This document shows, piece by piece, positions 23,027 through 31,335 of a stretch of DNA of 35,297 nucleotides. Position numbers and translations under genes: made by a program. Below the pieces are notes generated by a model. The model saw only the letters and a list, made by a program, of their open reading frames with translations. It did no database searches and was not told the origin of the DNA. Each line of letters opens with the position of its first letter. Within the stretch, counting starts at the first letter, position 1. Source of the DNA: SpSt-28 sp044343155 (GTDB taxonomy: Archaea > Aenigmatarchaeota > Aenigmatarchaeia > CG10238-14 > SpSt-28); the NCBI GenBank assembly GCA_044343155.1, contig JAVZSS010000003.1, positions 1 through 35,297 of the forward strand, read 5' to 3'.

Positions 23027-24310
23027 ATGCTAGATATCAATCTAATTAGGAATAATCCTGAAATAGTTAAAAAGGACCTAGAAAAGAGGGGGGCTTTGGA
23101 AAAAATAAAGCTAGTTGAAGAAGTAATTAAGTTGGATCGAGAATGGAGAAAAAATGTTAAAGAGCTAAATAAATTGAGAGAAGAAAGAAATAAAATAACA
23201 GCAGAAATTGCAAAATTAAAGAAAGAAGGTAAAGACGCTTCAGAATTAGTAAAAATTTCTCAATCTTTGGTAGAAAAAATTGAAAATCTAGAAATAGAAG
23301 AGGAAAATAAGAGAAGAAAAATAAGAGATATTTTAATGAATCTTCCTAATATACTTCACGAAAGTGTTCCTATAGGAAAAGATGAAAATGATAATGTTGT
23401 AATAAAAACTTGGGGCAATATAAGAAAATTCGATTTTCAGCCAAAAGATCATCAAGATTTAGCTCTCCCATTAAATTTGATAGATGTAGAAAGAGCTGCG
23501 AAAGTAGCTGGTTCTAGGTTTTATTATTTGAAAGATGCTCTTGTTGAATTAAATTGGGCTTTGATAAAATATGGTTTAGATTTTCTTAAGTCTAGAGGAT
23601 TTAAACTATTTCAACCGCCGTATATGCTTAGAAGAGAGGCTTTGGAAGGAGCGATATCTTTTAGTGATTTTGAAGATATGATATACAAAATAGAAGGAGA
23701 AGATTTGTATCTAATAGGTACTGCTGAACATCCATTGTTAGCATATCATATGGACGAAATCTTAGATGCTAAAGAATTACCACTAGCTTATGCAGGAATA
23801 TCACCTTGTTTTAGAAAGGAAGCGGGAACTCATGGAAAAGATACTAAAGGTATATTTAGAGTACATCAATTTGAAAAAGTAGAGCAATTTGTTTTTTGTA
23901 GACCTGAAGAAAGTTGGGAATGGCATGAAAAGCTGCTTAAAAACGCCGAAGAATTTTTCCAAAGTCTAGAAATTCCTTATAGAGTTGTTAACATTTGTAG
24001 CGGAGATATAGGAAGTATCGCAGCAAAAAAATATGATATAGAAGCTTGGTTACCCGGGCAAGGAAAATATAGGGAGGTTGTTTCTTGTAGTAATTGTACA
24101 GATTATCAAGCTAGAAGAGCAAACATTAGATTCAGAGACGGAAATGAAATAAAATTTGTCCATACATTAAATTCAACTTTGGTAGCAACTGAAAGAACAA
24201 TAATAGCGATAATGGAAAACTATCAGCAAGAGGATGGCAGTATAATAATACCAAAAGTTCTAAGAAAATACTTAAATGCAGAAAAAATAACTAAAAACGG
24301 TTTAGAATAG
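23027..24310 (+). CDS. serS: Seryl-tRNA synthetase
   Basis: The 427-residue class II synthetase is of the common (not methanogen-type) form. An N-terminal coiled-coil arm (about residues 25-100, KELNKLREERNKITAEIAKLKKEG) contacts the tRNA. The catalytic part shows LYLIGTAEHPLLAYH, motif 2 FRKEAGTHGKDTKGIFRVHQFEKVEQF and motif 3 TLNSTLVATERTIIAIMENYQ. AGGAGGTGAATAAACT gives one of the strongest SDs in the window. A 148-base leader region precedes the gene. Confidence 0.98.
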   Translation: MLDINLIRNNPEIVKKDLEKRGALEKIKLVEEVIKLDREWRKNVKELNKLREERNKITAEIAKLKKEGKDASELVKISQSLVEKIENLEIEEENKRRKIRDILMNLPNILHESVPIGKDENDNVVIKTWGNIRKFDFQPKDHQDLALPLNLIDVERAAKVAGSRFYYLKDALVELNWALIKYGLDFLKSRGFKLFQPPYMLRREALEGAISFSDFEDMIYKIEGEDLYLIGTAEHPLLAYHMDEILDAKELPLAYAGISPCFRKEAGTHGKDTKGIFRVHQFEKVEQFVFCRPEESWEWHEKLLKNAEEFFQSLEIPYRVVNICSGDIGSIAAKKYDIEAWLPGQGKYREVVSCSNCTDYQARRANIRFRDGNEIKFVHTLNSTLVATERTIIAIMENYQQEDGSIIIPKVLRKYLNAEKITKNGLE

Positions 24311-24317
24311 TGTTTTC

Positions 24318-24333
24318 TTTTTTTTATTTTTTT
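24318..24333 (+). terminator. T-rich terminator after serS
   Basis: Eight consecutive T, one A and seven T follow the serS stop by 8 bases on its coding strand, the typical archaeal intrinsic termination signal. The stretch runs up to the stop codon of convergent aglB. Confidence 0.55.
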
Positions 24334-26488
24334 AAAATATTACTTCGAATATTTTTACTTCCGGGTTTGAGTAGACTAACCTAAAATTCTTTAAATCTCT
24401 TCCATCAAAAAAGTATAGCTTTGTAAATATGCTATTCGCTGTCTTTGGATCCATAAATATTGCAACTCTGCCATCGCTCCAAATCATTCCATCTATTGAA
24501 TTAGTTACATTAGAATAATCAAAAACCCTTTCTCCACCATAAACAAAAATCAATTTCTTAACAACCATATTTATTATTCCTTGTTGAGGTATATTCAAAA
24601 TTGGAACTATTTTATCCTCTTTAATAGCAAGAGTTAAAATTCCATTACCATAAATTAAATTCCCTTGTTTATCCACTCCCGTCAATGGTAAAACAACATA
24701 TTGCCTTCCTTGAGCATAATTCATAAACCAATCATAAGCCTTTCCACAACTTTCATATGCTTGATAGCCATATTTTTCCAAACAGCTAGAAAAATAGGTT
24801 AGCCAATAATATTTTCCAATCAAATCATTACTAGCAATAAAATAGATTTTAGAAATATTAGTGCAGGGATCTTGATTTAGTATGTTGTCGTAAACTATAT
24901 TTCCGAATATTTTCTTAACATTTGAACATTGCTCCTCGGTTAAATAAGTATATTTTTTCAAAATTTCGATAGCCTCAGTTTCATTACTTGTAGAAAAAAC
25001 TCTACCCATATCTTGAATTCTTATGTTATGATTATATGGAATACATGCAGAGGGACCACAATGAGCGCCGTCTGCATGTACTTTTAATCCTGTATATCCT
25101 GCTATTATATGACCTGGATCCCACCAAGTTGCAACCAATGTGTTTTCATCTCCATTTTCTTTCAACCAATCTAATGCCTCTTTCCAATTTTCACTTATCC
25201 CATAACCTCTAGAATATTGCTCACCAAAAACATAAGCCTTAGAAAGTAAATCTAGAGAAAAATAGAGCAAAATTCCAAAATATATAGCTAAAATTAGATT
25301 TTTTTCAGATGAAAGTTTAAAATTTTCAGAAATATATTTGTAAAAACTGTATATTACGTAACCAGCTGATAAAGAAGTTGCCACTGAAAATATTAAAGCA
25401 AATCTTACTCCATGTAATATCATGTAAAAAGTAATTAAAGCAAAAAGAAAGAGGAATATTTCTTCAAAAACTATTTTTTCTTTTCTAAAGATCTTAATTA
25501 AAATTAAAATAGGCAAACCAAATAAAGTTAATACAGTTGGTAAAAATCCGACACTTTCACTAACTCTTCTAAAACCTTCTAAAGTTAAAATATTTATACT
25601 CTGTAATTCTGCAACAGAAACATTAACAATCAAACTTTCAACAACACCAATAAATCCTAAAGCAGATAATATACCTTGTATAATATTTTCATTTAGGAAT
25701 ATTTGTGTTATTACATTAACAATCAAGTTTACTATCAAAAAAGGAACAAACAAATCTTTTGCTTCATCTTTTATGTCCTTAAAATTTATTTTAAAGCTCC
25801 AGTTATGAATAATCTGCTCTATAATTCTAAATATTATTACTGCTGGGATGAAAAAGAGAAATGCGATTAAAGGATACCAACCTCCAGCAGACCAAGTAAA
25901 TATAAAAAGTAAATTAATGGTTATAGCTAAAAAATAACCTATAAAAGTTTTCTTTCTTGTTGCATACATTAGACTAAAAATAGAAAGAAATGAATAGAAA
26001 ACAACAAAAGCTTTACTATCCATATAACCTGCTACTGAATAACCTATAAAGGAAGGAGCTAAAACAGCAAAGAATGATGAAAAAAGTGCAGCTATTTTGC
26101 TTTTCGTAATATATCTAACTGCTAAGTATGCTGAAATTGCAGAAAATCCTGAAATTATTGCTGGTGCGATTATAAAAAATTGCATAAAGGTTATTGGAAT
26201 AAATAGGGAAACTATTTTATAGAAAAAAACTAAAGTATATTCAACTCCTAAATGTTTCTCTCCTGGTCTACCAGGAGGATAATAACCTAAAATATCCCAC
26301 CCAAAATTTCTACCGTATTTTAAAACATAAGTTGATAATCTATAATAATACCAAGGATCGTAATCAGCAACTATATTTGGTATATTTATAACTCTTATAT
26401 AATATCCTAAAAACGCTATCAATATGACAAATATGAAAGTAATTAATTCTGGTTTTCTTTTTTCAAATTTTTCTAATAAGTTTATCAT
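24332..26488 (-). CDS. aglB: Oligosaccharyltransferase AglB (STT3 family)
   Basis: The 718-residue protein transfers lipid-linked glycans to Asn of secreted proteins. The N-terminal two thirds are hydrophobic, with a dozen or so membrane helices. The first extracytoplasmic loop carries the acidic motif ADYDPWYYYR (residues 41-50), and a later loop has MDSKAFVVFYS. The soluble C-terminal domain contains WWDPGHIIAGY near residues 450-460, in the place of the usual WWDYG sequon-binding motif; Tyr is replaced by Pro. It is transcribed away from a glycosyltransferase operon across 45 bases. Identification is firm; the glycan is unknown. Confidence 0.94.
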   Translation of the reverse strand: MINLLEKFEKRKPELITFIFVILIAFLGYYIRVINIPNIVADYDPWYYYRLSTYVLKYGRNFGWDILGYYPPGRPGEKHLGVEYTLVFFYKIVSLFIPITFMQFFIIAPAIISGFSAISAYLAVRYITKSKIAALFSSFFAVLAPSFIGYSVAGYMDSKAFVVFYSFLSIFSLMYATRKKTFIGYFLAITINLLFIFTWSAGGWYPLIAFLFFIPAVIIFRIIEQIIHNWSFKINFKDIKDEAKDLFVPFLIVNLIVNVITQIFLNENIIQGILSALGFIGVVESLIVNVSVAELQSINILTLEGFRRVSESVGFLPTVLTLFGLPILILIKIFRKEKIVFEEIFLFLFALITFYMILHGVRFALIFSVATSLSAGYVIYSFYKYISENFKLSSEKNLILAIYFGILLYFSLDLLSKAYVFGEQYSRGYGISENWKEALDWLKENGDENTLVATWWDPGHIIAGYTGLKVHADGAHCGPSACIPYNHNIRIQDMGRVFSTSNETEAIEILKKYTYLTEEQCSNVKKIFGNIVYDNILNQDPCTNISKIYFIASNDLIGKYYWLTYFSSCLEKYGYQAYESCGKAYDWFMNYAQGRQYVVLPLTGVDKQGNLIYGNGILTLAIKEDKIVPILNIPQQGIINMVVKKLIFVYGGERVFDYSNVTNSIDGMIWSDGRVAIFMDPKTANSIFTKLYFFDGRDLKNFRLVYSNPEVKIFEVIF

Positions 26489-26502
26489 ACTAACTATTGT
26501 TT

Positions 26503-26517
26503 CTATTTTTAAAATAG
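26503..26517. promoter_or_regulatory. Palindromic bidirectional promoter element between aglB and the glycosyltransferase
   Basis: CTATTTTTAAAATAG is a perfect palindrome apart from its central base. Its centre is 22 bases from the aglB ATG and 24 bases from the divergent ATG. That is close to the TATA spacing for leaderless transcripts in both directions. Confidence 0.4.
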
Positions 26518-26533
26518 ATTGGTAAAAATCATA

Positions 26534-27241
26534 ATGAAAATTTTAATAGCAACTCCGGTTAGTAATAAATTTTTTAGAGAAGCAAAAGGATATTTTGAAT
26601 GTATAAAAGGATTAAAAAATAGAAAATATAAAATAAAAATTGGGTTTGCTACGGAAAATAGAAAAATTATTCCTCTTTTAAATAAATATTCAAAAAAATA
26701 TAAAATTCCTATAAAAACAATCTATTTCAAAGATAATCACAATAAAATGAAAAATATTTCAATGAGCAGAGAGCTATTAAGAAAATATTTTCTTTCTGCT
26801 AATTTTGATTATTTCTTTTCTTTAGATAGCGACATAATCATGAACGAAAAAACTTTAGAAAATATGCTAAATGCTGCAAAAAAGTTTGATATAGTAATAA
26901 ATGCTTATCCCGAAGCTAATAAAAATTTTAGAAGTCTTGTGGTTTCTGGGCTAGGATGCACAATTATAAACAAAAAAACTTTAAAAAAAGTCAAATTTGA
27001 AATATCAACCAACCCTGAAGAAAGACCATTCTTTCAACAAGTTTTTAAAAACAAATTAAAATATATAACTGGAATTTTTGGACCGACAAAACATAGAAAC
27101 TTAATAGTAAAAAGAAATAGTTTAAATTTTCTAGAAAAAGCAAAATTTAAAATCTTTGTAATTACTTGTAATCTTCGAATCGCAAAATTATATCACTTCT
27201 TTATTTGCAAATTCAAAATAAGAGAACTTTTAAAACTTTAA
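26534..27241 (+). CDS. Putative GT-A glycosyltransferase
   Basis: The protein is about 235 residues. It starts KILIATPVSNKFFREAKGYFECI, as many family 2-like glycosyltransferases do. A nucleotide-sugar metal motif DSD follows in FDYFFSLDSDIIMNEKTLENML. The middle VVSGLGCTIINKKTLKKV resembles an acceptor-side segment. The basic C-terminus has no strong membrane helix. The frame is open from a TTG at 26519, but the ATG at 26534 with GGT upstream is preferred. Its place beside aglB and before a GT-C enzyme and a GlcNAc-1-P transferase suggests it adds a sugar to the lipid-linked N-glycan. The family is inferred from motifs only. Confidence 0.75.
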   Translation: MKILIATPVSNKFFREAKGYFECIKGLKNRKYKIKIGFATENRKIIPLLNKYSKKYKIPIKTIYFKDNHNKMKNISMSRELLRKYFLSANFDYFFSLDSDIIMNEKTLENMLNAAKKFDIVINAYPEANKNFRSLVVSGLGCTIINKKTLKKVKFEISTNPEERPFFQQVFKNKLKYITGIFGPTKHRNLIVKRNSLNFLEKAKFKIFVITCNLRIAKLYHFFICKFKIRELLKL

Positions 27242-27265
27242 ATTATAGTTTCTAAACAAAATATA

Positions 27266-28891
27266 ATGACAAAGAAAGAGATAGAAATTAGCCTAAACAC
27301 AATTTTAACATTATTACTACTAACCTATCTTTTATTTATTTTTTATTTATCTTTCAATGTAGTAATAAAAAATCCTATATCTTTTGGAGATGAAGGATTC
27401 CATACAAGCCTTGGAAGATATATTGCATTAGAGAAAGAGTACCCTAAATATATTCCTTTTGAGGGCTCTGCATTAATTAAAGACGGCTTTTATAGACCAC
27501 CATTATGGAATTTAATCTTGGCTAGTTTCATTTTTTTGTTTGGAATAAATGAAACAATTATTAAAACTATAACTATTCTAATTCATTTCTTTCTAGGATT
27601 ATCAACATATGTTTTAGCAAAAAGAATATTTGAGCAAAAAATTGCTATAATTTCTTCTATTCTCTTAGTTTCCTTCCAAAGTGTTTTAACATATACTGTA
27701 TTATTCTATTACGCTTTGTTGCTTCTATTCTTTGTCAATCTTTCACTTTTATGTTTTTTAATTTATATCAAAGAAAGTAACAAAAAATTCTTGATACTTT
27801 CTTCAGTTTTCGCAAGTTTGGCACTTTTAACAAATCAGTTTGCAATTTCTATTTATGCTATATATATGTTCTACATTTTCTTAAAAAGCATAAACAACTT
27901 TAAAAACATAAAACAGATAACAAAAGAATATTCTGTTTTTATATTAATCTTGTTAATAATTCCAAGTGGATATTTAATTAGAAATACAATACTGTATCAA
28001 ACACCTATTTGTTTTTCCATTCCATTTATAAAAAATTTATTCGATATTTCAAATTGTAAAGTAAAAAATTTTGAAGAAAAATATAGTTTTGTTGGCCAAG
28101 CAATTCCAATAGGAACGGAGGCAAAAACTTTTTCTATAGGATTCATGAACTATTTGGAATTTGCTTACTTTGATCCTAAATTTGTAATATTGCCTTTACT
28201 TATTGGACTTTTCTTATTATATTTTGAAAAAAATAGAATTTCTAACATCCTACTAATTTCTTTTATATTTTATACTCTTCTTATGATAGAACTTGGAAAT
28301 ACGAGAGCAGAAGATACTGCACGATATAGCCTTGGATTTGCATCTCTAATTTCATTAATAGCTGCAATAGCTTATGGAAAAATCTTAGATTTTTCTTTCA
28401 AAATTAACAAATATTTGCCCTACATAATAATTTTGTTCATATTAGTAGTTTGTTTATATGTAATAAGAAATAGATTAGAAGTTCTAAATAATGTAAAGAG
28501 ATGGGATCCATCCTTTTTTGAAGCATGCAATTGGATTAAGTTTAATATAGAAAGAAATGCAACTATAGCAACTATTTGGGGTCACAATGGGGCTTGGTGT
28601 AGTGAAAGAAATATGGGACCTATGTTAGCAGATATACTATTAAGCTATGATTTGAATTATATTTTAGAGGTAGTTGAAAAAAACAAAATAGATTACTTCT
28701 GGATACAAAAAGCTTCAATAGATCCACTGAATAGAGGTTATGCTGGAAATTATCCAATTAAATTTATAAGAATTTTAGTTGAAAATCCTCAATATTTTAT
28801 CAAAGTTTATGAAAATGGTGATAAAATAGAAAGTTGTTATCAAACTTGTTATGGACAAACAATATACAAAATCAATATAACTAAAATTTAA
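27266..28891 (+). CDS. Polytopic GT-C glycosyltransferase (PMT/ArnT-like)
   Basis: The 541-residue protein has about ten membrane helices, with a large first outer loop carrying an acidic pair (PISFGDEGFHT, D42/E43) followed by FYRPPLWN. This is the GT-C layout seen in families 39 and 83, which use polyprenyl-phosphate sugars. A soluble C-terminal part (about residues 430-541) contains WGHNGAWCSERN. It lies 24 bases after the GT-A-like gene in the N-glycosylation group and probably adds a sugar from a lipid donor outside the membrane. Donor and acceptor are not known. Confidence 0.8.
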   Translation: MTKKEIEISLNTILTLLLLTYLLFIFYLSFNVVIKNPISFGDEGFHTSLGRYIALEKEYPKYIPFEGSALIKDGFYRPPLWNLILASFIFLFGINETIIKTITILIHFFLGLSTYVLAKRIFEQKIAIISSILLVSFQSVLTYTVLFYYALLLLFFVNLSLLCFLIYIKESNKKFLILSSVFASLALLTNQFAISIYAIYMFYIFLKSINNFKNIKQITKEYSVFILILLIIPSGYLIRNTILYQTPICFSIPFIKNLFDISNCKVKNFEEKYSFVGQAIPIGTEAKTFSIGFMNYLEFAYFDPKFVILPLLIGLFLLYFEKNRISNILLISFIFYTLLMIELGNTRAEDTARYSLGFASLISLIAAIAYGKILDFSFKINKYLPYIIILFILVVCLYVIRNRLEVLNNVKRWDPSFFEACNWIKFNIERNATIATIWGHNGAWCSERNMGPMLADILLSYDLNYILEVVEKNKIDYFWIQKASIDPLNRGYAGNYPIKFIRILVENPQYFIKVYENGDKIESCYQTCYGQTIYKINITKI

Positions 28892-28914
28892 AGAACATAT
28901 GATAAAACTATTTA

Positions 28915-29928
28915 ATGATATTAGAGATTTTTACTTCCATTTTATCATTTTTACTAGCTTTAATACTTACTCCTTTTTTCATTCACTATTTTAAAATTTC
29001 TGGAATCGTTACAAGAGATTTACATAAAAAAAATAAACCTTTTTTACCACACTCTTTAGGAATTCCTTTTGTTCTATCTTTAACTTTTTCTTTACTATTT
29101 TACATATTTCTTCAAATTCTAATTTATCAAGATTATAAAAATGTATCTTACCTATTAGCTTCTCTATTAACTCTTTTATTAATTTCTTTAGCAGGCTTTT
29201 TAGATGATATTAATACCTCACAAGTTAAAGTAGGAAAATATATTGAAGGAAAAGCAGGACTAAAAAGAATTTATAAAGTTTTGTTAACATTTCCTGCAGC
29301 TCTTCCATTAATGGTAGTTATGGTTGGTGATACTACAATGAATTTACCGTTAATTGGAACAATAGATTTTGGAATATTTTATTCTTTATTAATAGTTCCA
29401 ATTGGAGTTATAGGAGCTAGCAATGCCGTTAATATGTTAGATGGTTTTAATGGCTTAGCTGCTGGTATGGGCTTAGTTTATACTTTTAGTTTAAGCTTAT
29501 ATGCTCTTTTACATGGGTCTGTACTTGCTTTCACAATTCTTTTTTCCGCTTTTTTTGCCTTAATTGCATGTTTTATTTATAACTTTTATCCTGCAAAAAT
29601 ACTTTCTGGCGATAGCTTAACTTACTCCTTAGGAGCATTAATAGCAATAGGTGCAATTATTGGAAATATGGAAAAAGCTGCATTAATAAATTTTATTCCA
29701 TTTTTAATCCAAGGTATATTAAAATTTTACTCTAGAATAAAATTGGGACATTTTGCATCAGATATAGGAATATTGACAAAAGATGGAAAAATAAGATCGA
29801 AATATAAGGAAATTTTTTCTTTAACACATTTAGCTATGAAGTTTAATTTAAATGAAAAACAAATAGTCTTCTTTCTAATTTGTATTCAAATTTTATTTTC
29901 AATTTTGCCTTTTTTATTATTCCATTAA
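28915..29928 (+). CDS. UDP-GlcNAc:polyprenyl-phosphate GlcNAc-1-P transferase family
   Basis: The 337-residue protein belongs to the MraY/WecA/Alg7 superfamily and looks closest to the archaeal/eukaryotic dolichol-linked type. Motifs are DLHKKNKPFLPHSLGIP, AGFLDDI (D97/D98), NAVNMLDGFNGLAAGMG (N170-D176) and YPAKILSGDSLTYSLG, spread over about ten helices. It would start the lipid-linked oligosaccharide by moving a sugar-1-phosphate onto dolichyl phosphate. It follows the GT-C gene by 23 bases and precedes rnp4 by 9. The family is secure; the exact sugar is not. Confidence 0.88.
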   Translation: MILEIFTSILSFLLALILTPFFIHYFKISGIVTRDLHKKNKPFLPHSLGIPFVLSLTFSLLFYIFLQILIYQDYKNVSYLLASLLTLLLISLAGFLDDINTSQVKVGKYIEGKAGLKRIYKVLLTFPAALPLMVVMVGDTTMNLPLIGTIDFGIFYSLLIVPIGVIGASNAVNMLDGFNGLAAGMGLVYTFSLSLYALLHGSVLAFTILFSAFFALIACFIYNFYPAKILSGDSLTYSLGALIAIGAIIGNMEKAALINFIPFLIQGILKFYSRIKLGHFASDIGILTKDGKIRSKYKEIFSLTHLAMKFNLNEKQIVFFLICIQILFSILPFLLFH

Positions 29929-29937
29929 AAACTTTTT

Positions 29938-30255
29938 ATGAAAAGAGTTAATAGGAAAAAACCTCTATGGCAAAGAAAAATTGCAAAAGAAAGAATAGAA
30001 ATTTTACTAAAATTGGCAGAAAAGGAAATAAAAAATAATCAAGAAAGAAGTAGGAGATATGTTGAATTAGCTAGAATAATTGGAAAAAGATATAACATTA
30101 GATTGACTAAGGAACAAAAATCAAAATTTTGTAAAAAATGTAACACAATTTTAATTCCTGGCTTTACAATGAAAACTTGGTTAGATCCAAAAACAAAAAC
30201 AAAAGTCGTTAAATGCCTATTCTGTAAATATTTATATAGAACACCTTACAAATAA
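29938..30255 (+). CDS. rnp4: Ribonuclease P protein component 4 (Rpp21/Rpr2)
   Basis: The 105-residue basic protein has an N-terminal helical part (KERIEILLKLAEKE, RRYVELARIIGKRYNI) and a zinc ribbon with C65-xx-C68 and C93-xx-C96. This is the Rpp21 pattern. With Rpp29 it helps archaeal RNase P RNA remove 5' leaders from tRNAs. The gene is joined to the glycosylation run, apparently without functional relation. The next gene starts 4 bases after its stop. Confidence 0.93.
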   Translation: MKRVNRKKPLWQRKIAKERIEILLKLAEKEIKNNQERSRRYVELARIIGKRYNIRLTKEQKSKFCKKCNTILIPGFTMKTWLDPKTKTKVVKCLFCKYLYRTPYK

Positions 30256-30259
30256 AATT

Positions 30260-30490
30260 ATGAGAGTAACAACGATTTTGGCTTTTTTAATAATGTTTTT
30301 TTCAATATTCGGACTTTTCTTTATAATAGATTCTTTAAATAAGCTTGCAGAGGACTGCCAAAAAGGTTTAGTTTCTCCAGCAATTTGTAAAAGTTTTACA
30401 GGATTTGGAATGAATATACTCTTAGTTTTACTGATTATAGGAGGTTTTATTTTAATACTATCTTCCACGATTTTTATCATTATCAGGTAG
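30260..30490 (+). CDS. Small two-helix membrane protein
   Basis: The 76-residue protein has hydrophobic segments at about 6-24 and 49-75, joined by a loop with two cysteines (EDCQKGLVSPAICKSF) that could form a disulfide outside the membrane. The family is not recognised. It begins 4 bases after rnp4 and ends 35 bases before the TrmB-type regulator. Confidence 0.6.
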   Translation: MRVTTILAFLIMFFSIFGLFFIIDSLNKLAEDCQKGLVSPAICKSFTGFGMNILLVLLIIGGFILILSSTIFIIIR

Positions 30491-30525
30491 AAAACCTTTT
30501 AAATCTTTAACATCTAAACAAATAT

Positions 30526-31335
30526 ATGTCTCTTGCATCTCAAAAAGTAATGGATGCTCTAAAAACTATTGGACTTAATCTCTATGAAAGAAATATTTGG
30601 ATTGCTCTACTTACTAAAGGAGTAGCTTCGGTTGGGGAGCTAGCAGATTTGTCAGGAGTTCCGAGAAGTAGGGCATATGACATTTTAGAAAGTTTAGCAA
30701 ACAAAGGATTTATCGTTTTACAACCAACAAAACCATTAAAAGCAATTGCCCTTCCTCCAGAAGAAGCTTTAGAAAGAGTAAAGAAGAAAATGGAGGAGAA
30801 TTTAAAAACACAAATAGAAAGAATTGAAGAGTTAAAAGAAAGTCAAGTAATGAAAGAGTTGGTTTCATTATATAAATCTGGAATTAAAACAGTTTCTCCA
30901 GAAGAAATTGTAGGAACACTAAAAGGGGAATCCGTATTTCAACAACTTGAGAGTATGCTAAAAGTAGCAAACAAAAAAATAAGCATACTTACAACTCAAG
31001 AAGGTCTAGAAGTTATTGCTAAAAACCAATTTGAGTTGTTAAAGAAAGCAAAAGAAAGGGGTGTTGACATAAAAATTATAACAACATCTTCGAGCAATAA
31101 AATTAAAGATGAAATAAAAAATTTGTGTGAAATAGCAAAAATTAGAGTAATAAACGAAAAAGAAACGCCAATAAAAGGAGAGTTTGCAATTGTAGATGGA
31201 AAAGAATTTTTAATGAATATATCAAATCCACAAGAAATTTCTTCAAAAATTGCAATATGGACAAAAAGTGATCATGCTGCAAACTTTTTTGAACCAATAT
31301 TTAATTTAATGTGGGAAAAGAGTAAAGAAATTTAA
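30526..31335 (+). CDS. TrmB-family transcriptional regulator
   Basis: The 269-residue protein has the TrmB layout. An N-terminal winged helix (about residues 10-80) reads LNLYERNIWIALLTKGVASVGELADLSGVPRSRAYDILESLANKGFI. A coiled-coil linker spans about 85-115. A C-terminal sensor domain follows (about 130-269, VANKKISILTTQEGLEVI and FAIVDGKEFLMNI). Sugar-responsive control is typical of some members, so regulation of the nearby glycosylation genes is possible but unproven. A CCTTTTAAATC TATA-like stretch precedes it. Its stop overlaps that of convergent thrS by 3 bases. Confidence 0.88.
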   Translation: MSLASQKVMDALKTIGLNLYERNIWIALLTKGVASVGELADLSGVPRSRAYDILESLANKGFIVLQPTKPLKAIALPPEEALERVKKKMEENLKTQIERIEELKESQVMKELVSLYKSGIKTVSPEEIVGTLKGESVFQQLESMLKVANKKISILTTQEGLEVIAKNQFELLKKAKERGVDIKIITTSSSNKIKDEIKNLCEIAKIRVINEKETPIKGEFAIVDGKEFLMNISNPQEISSKIAIWTKSDHAANFFEPIFNLMWEKSKEI

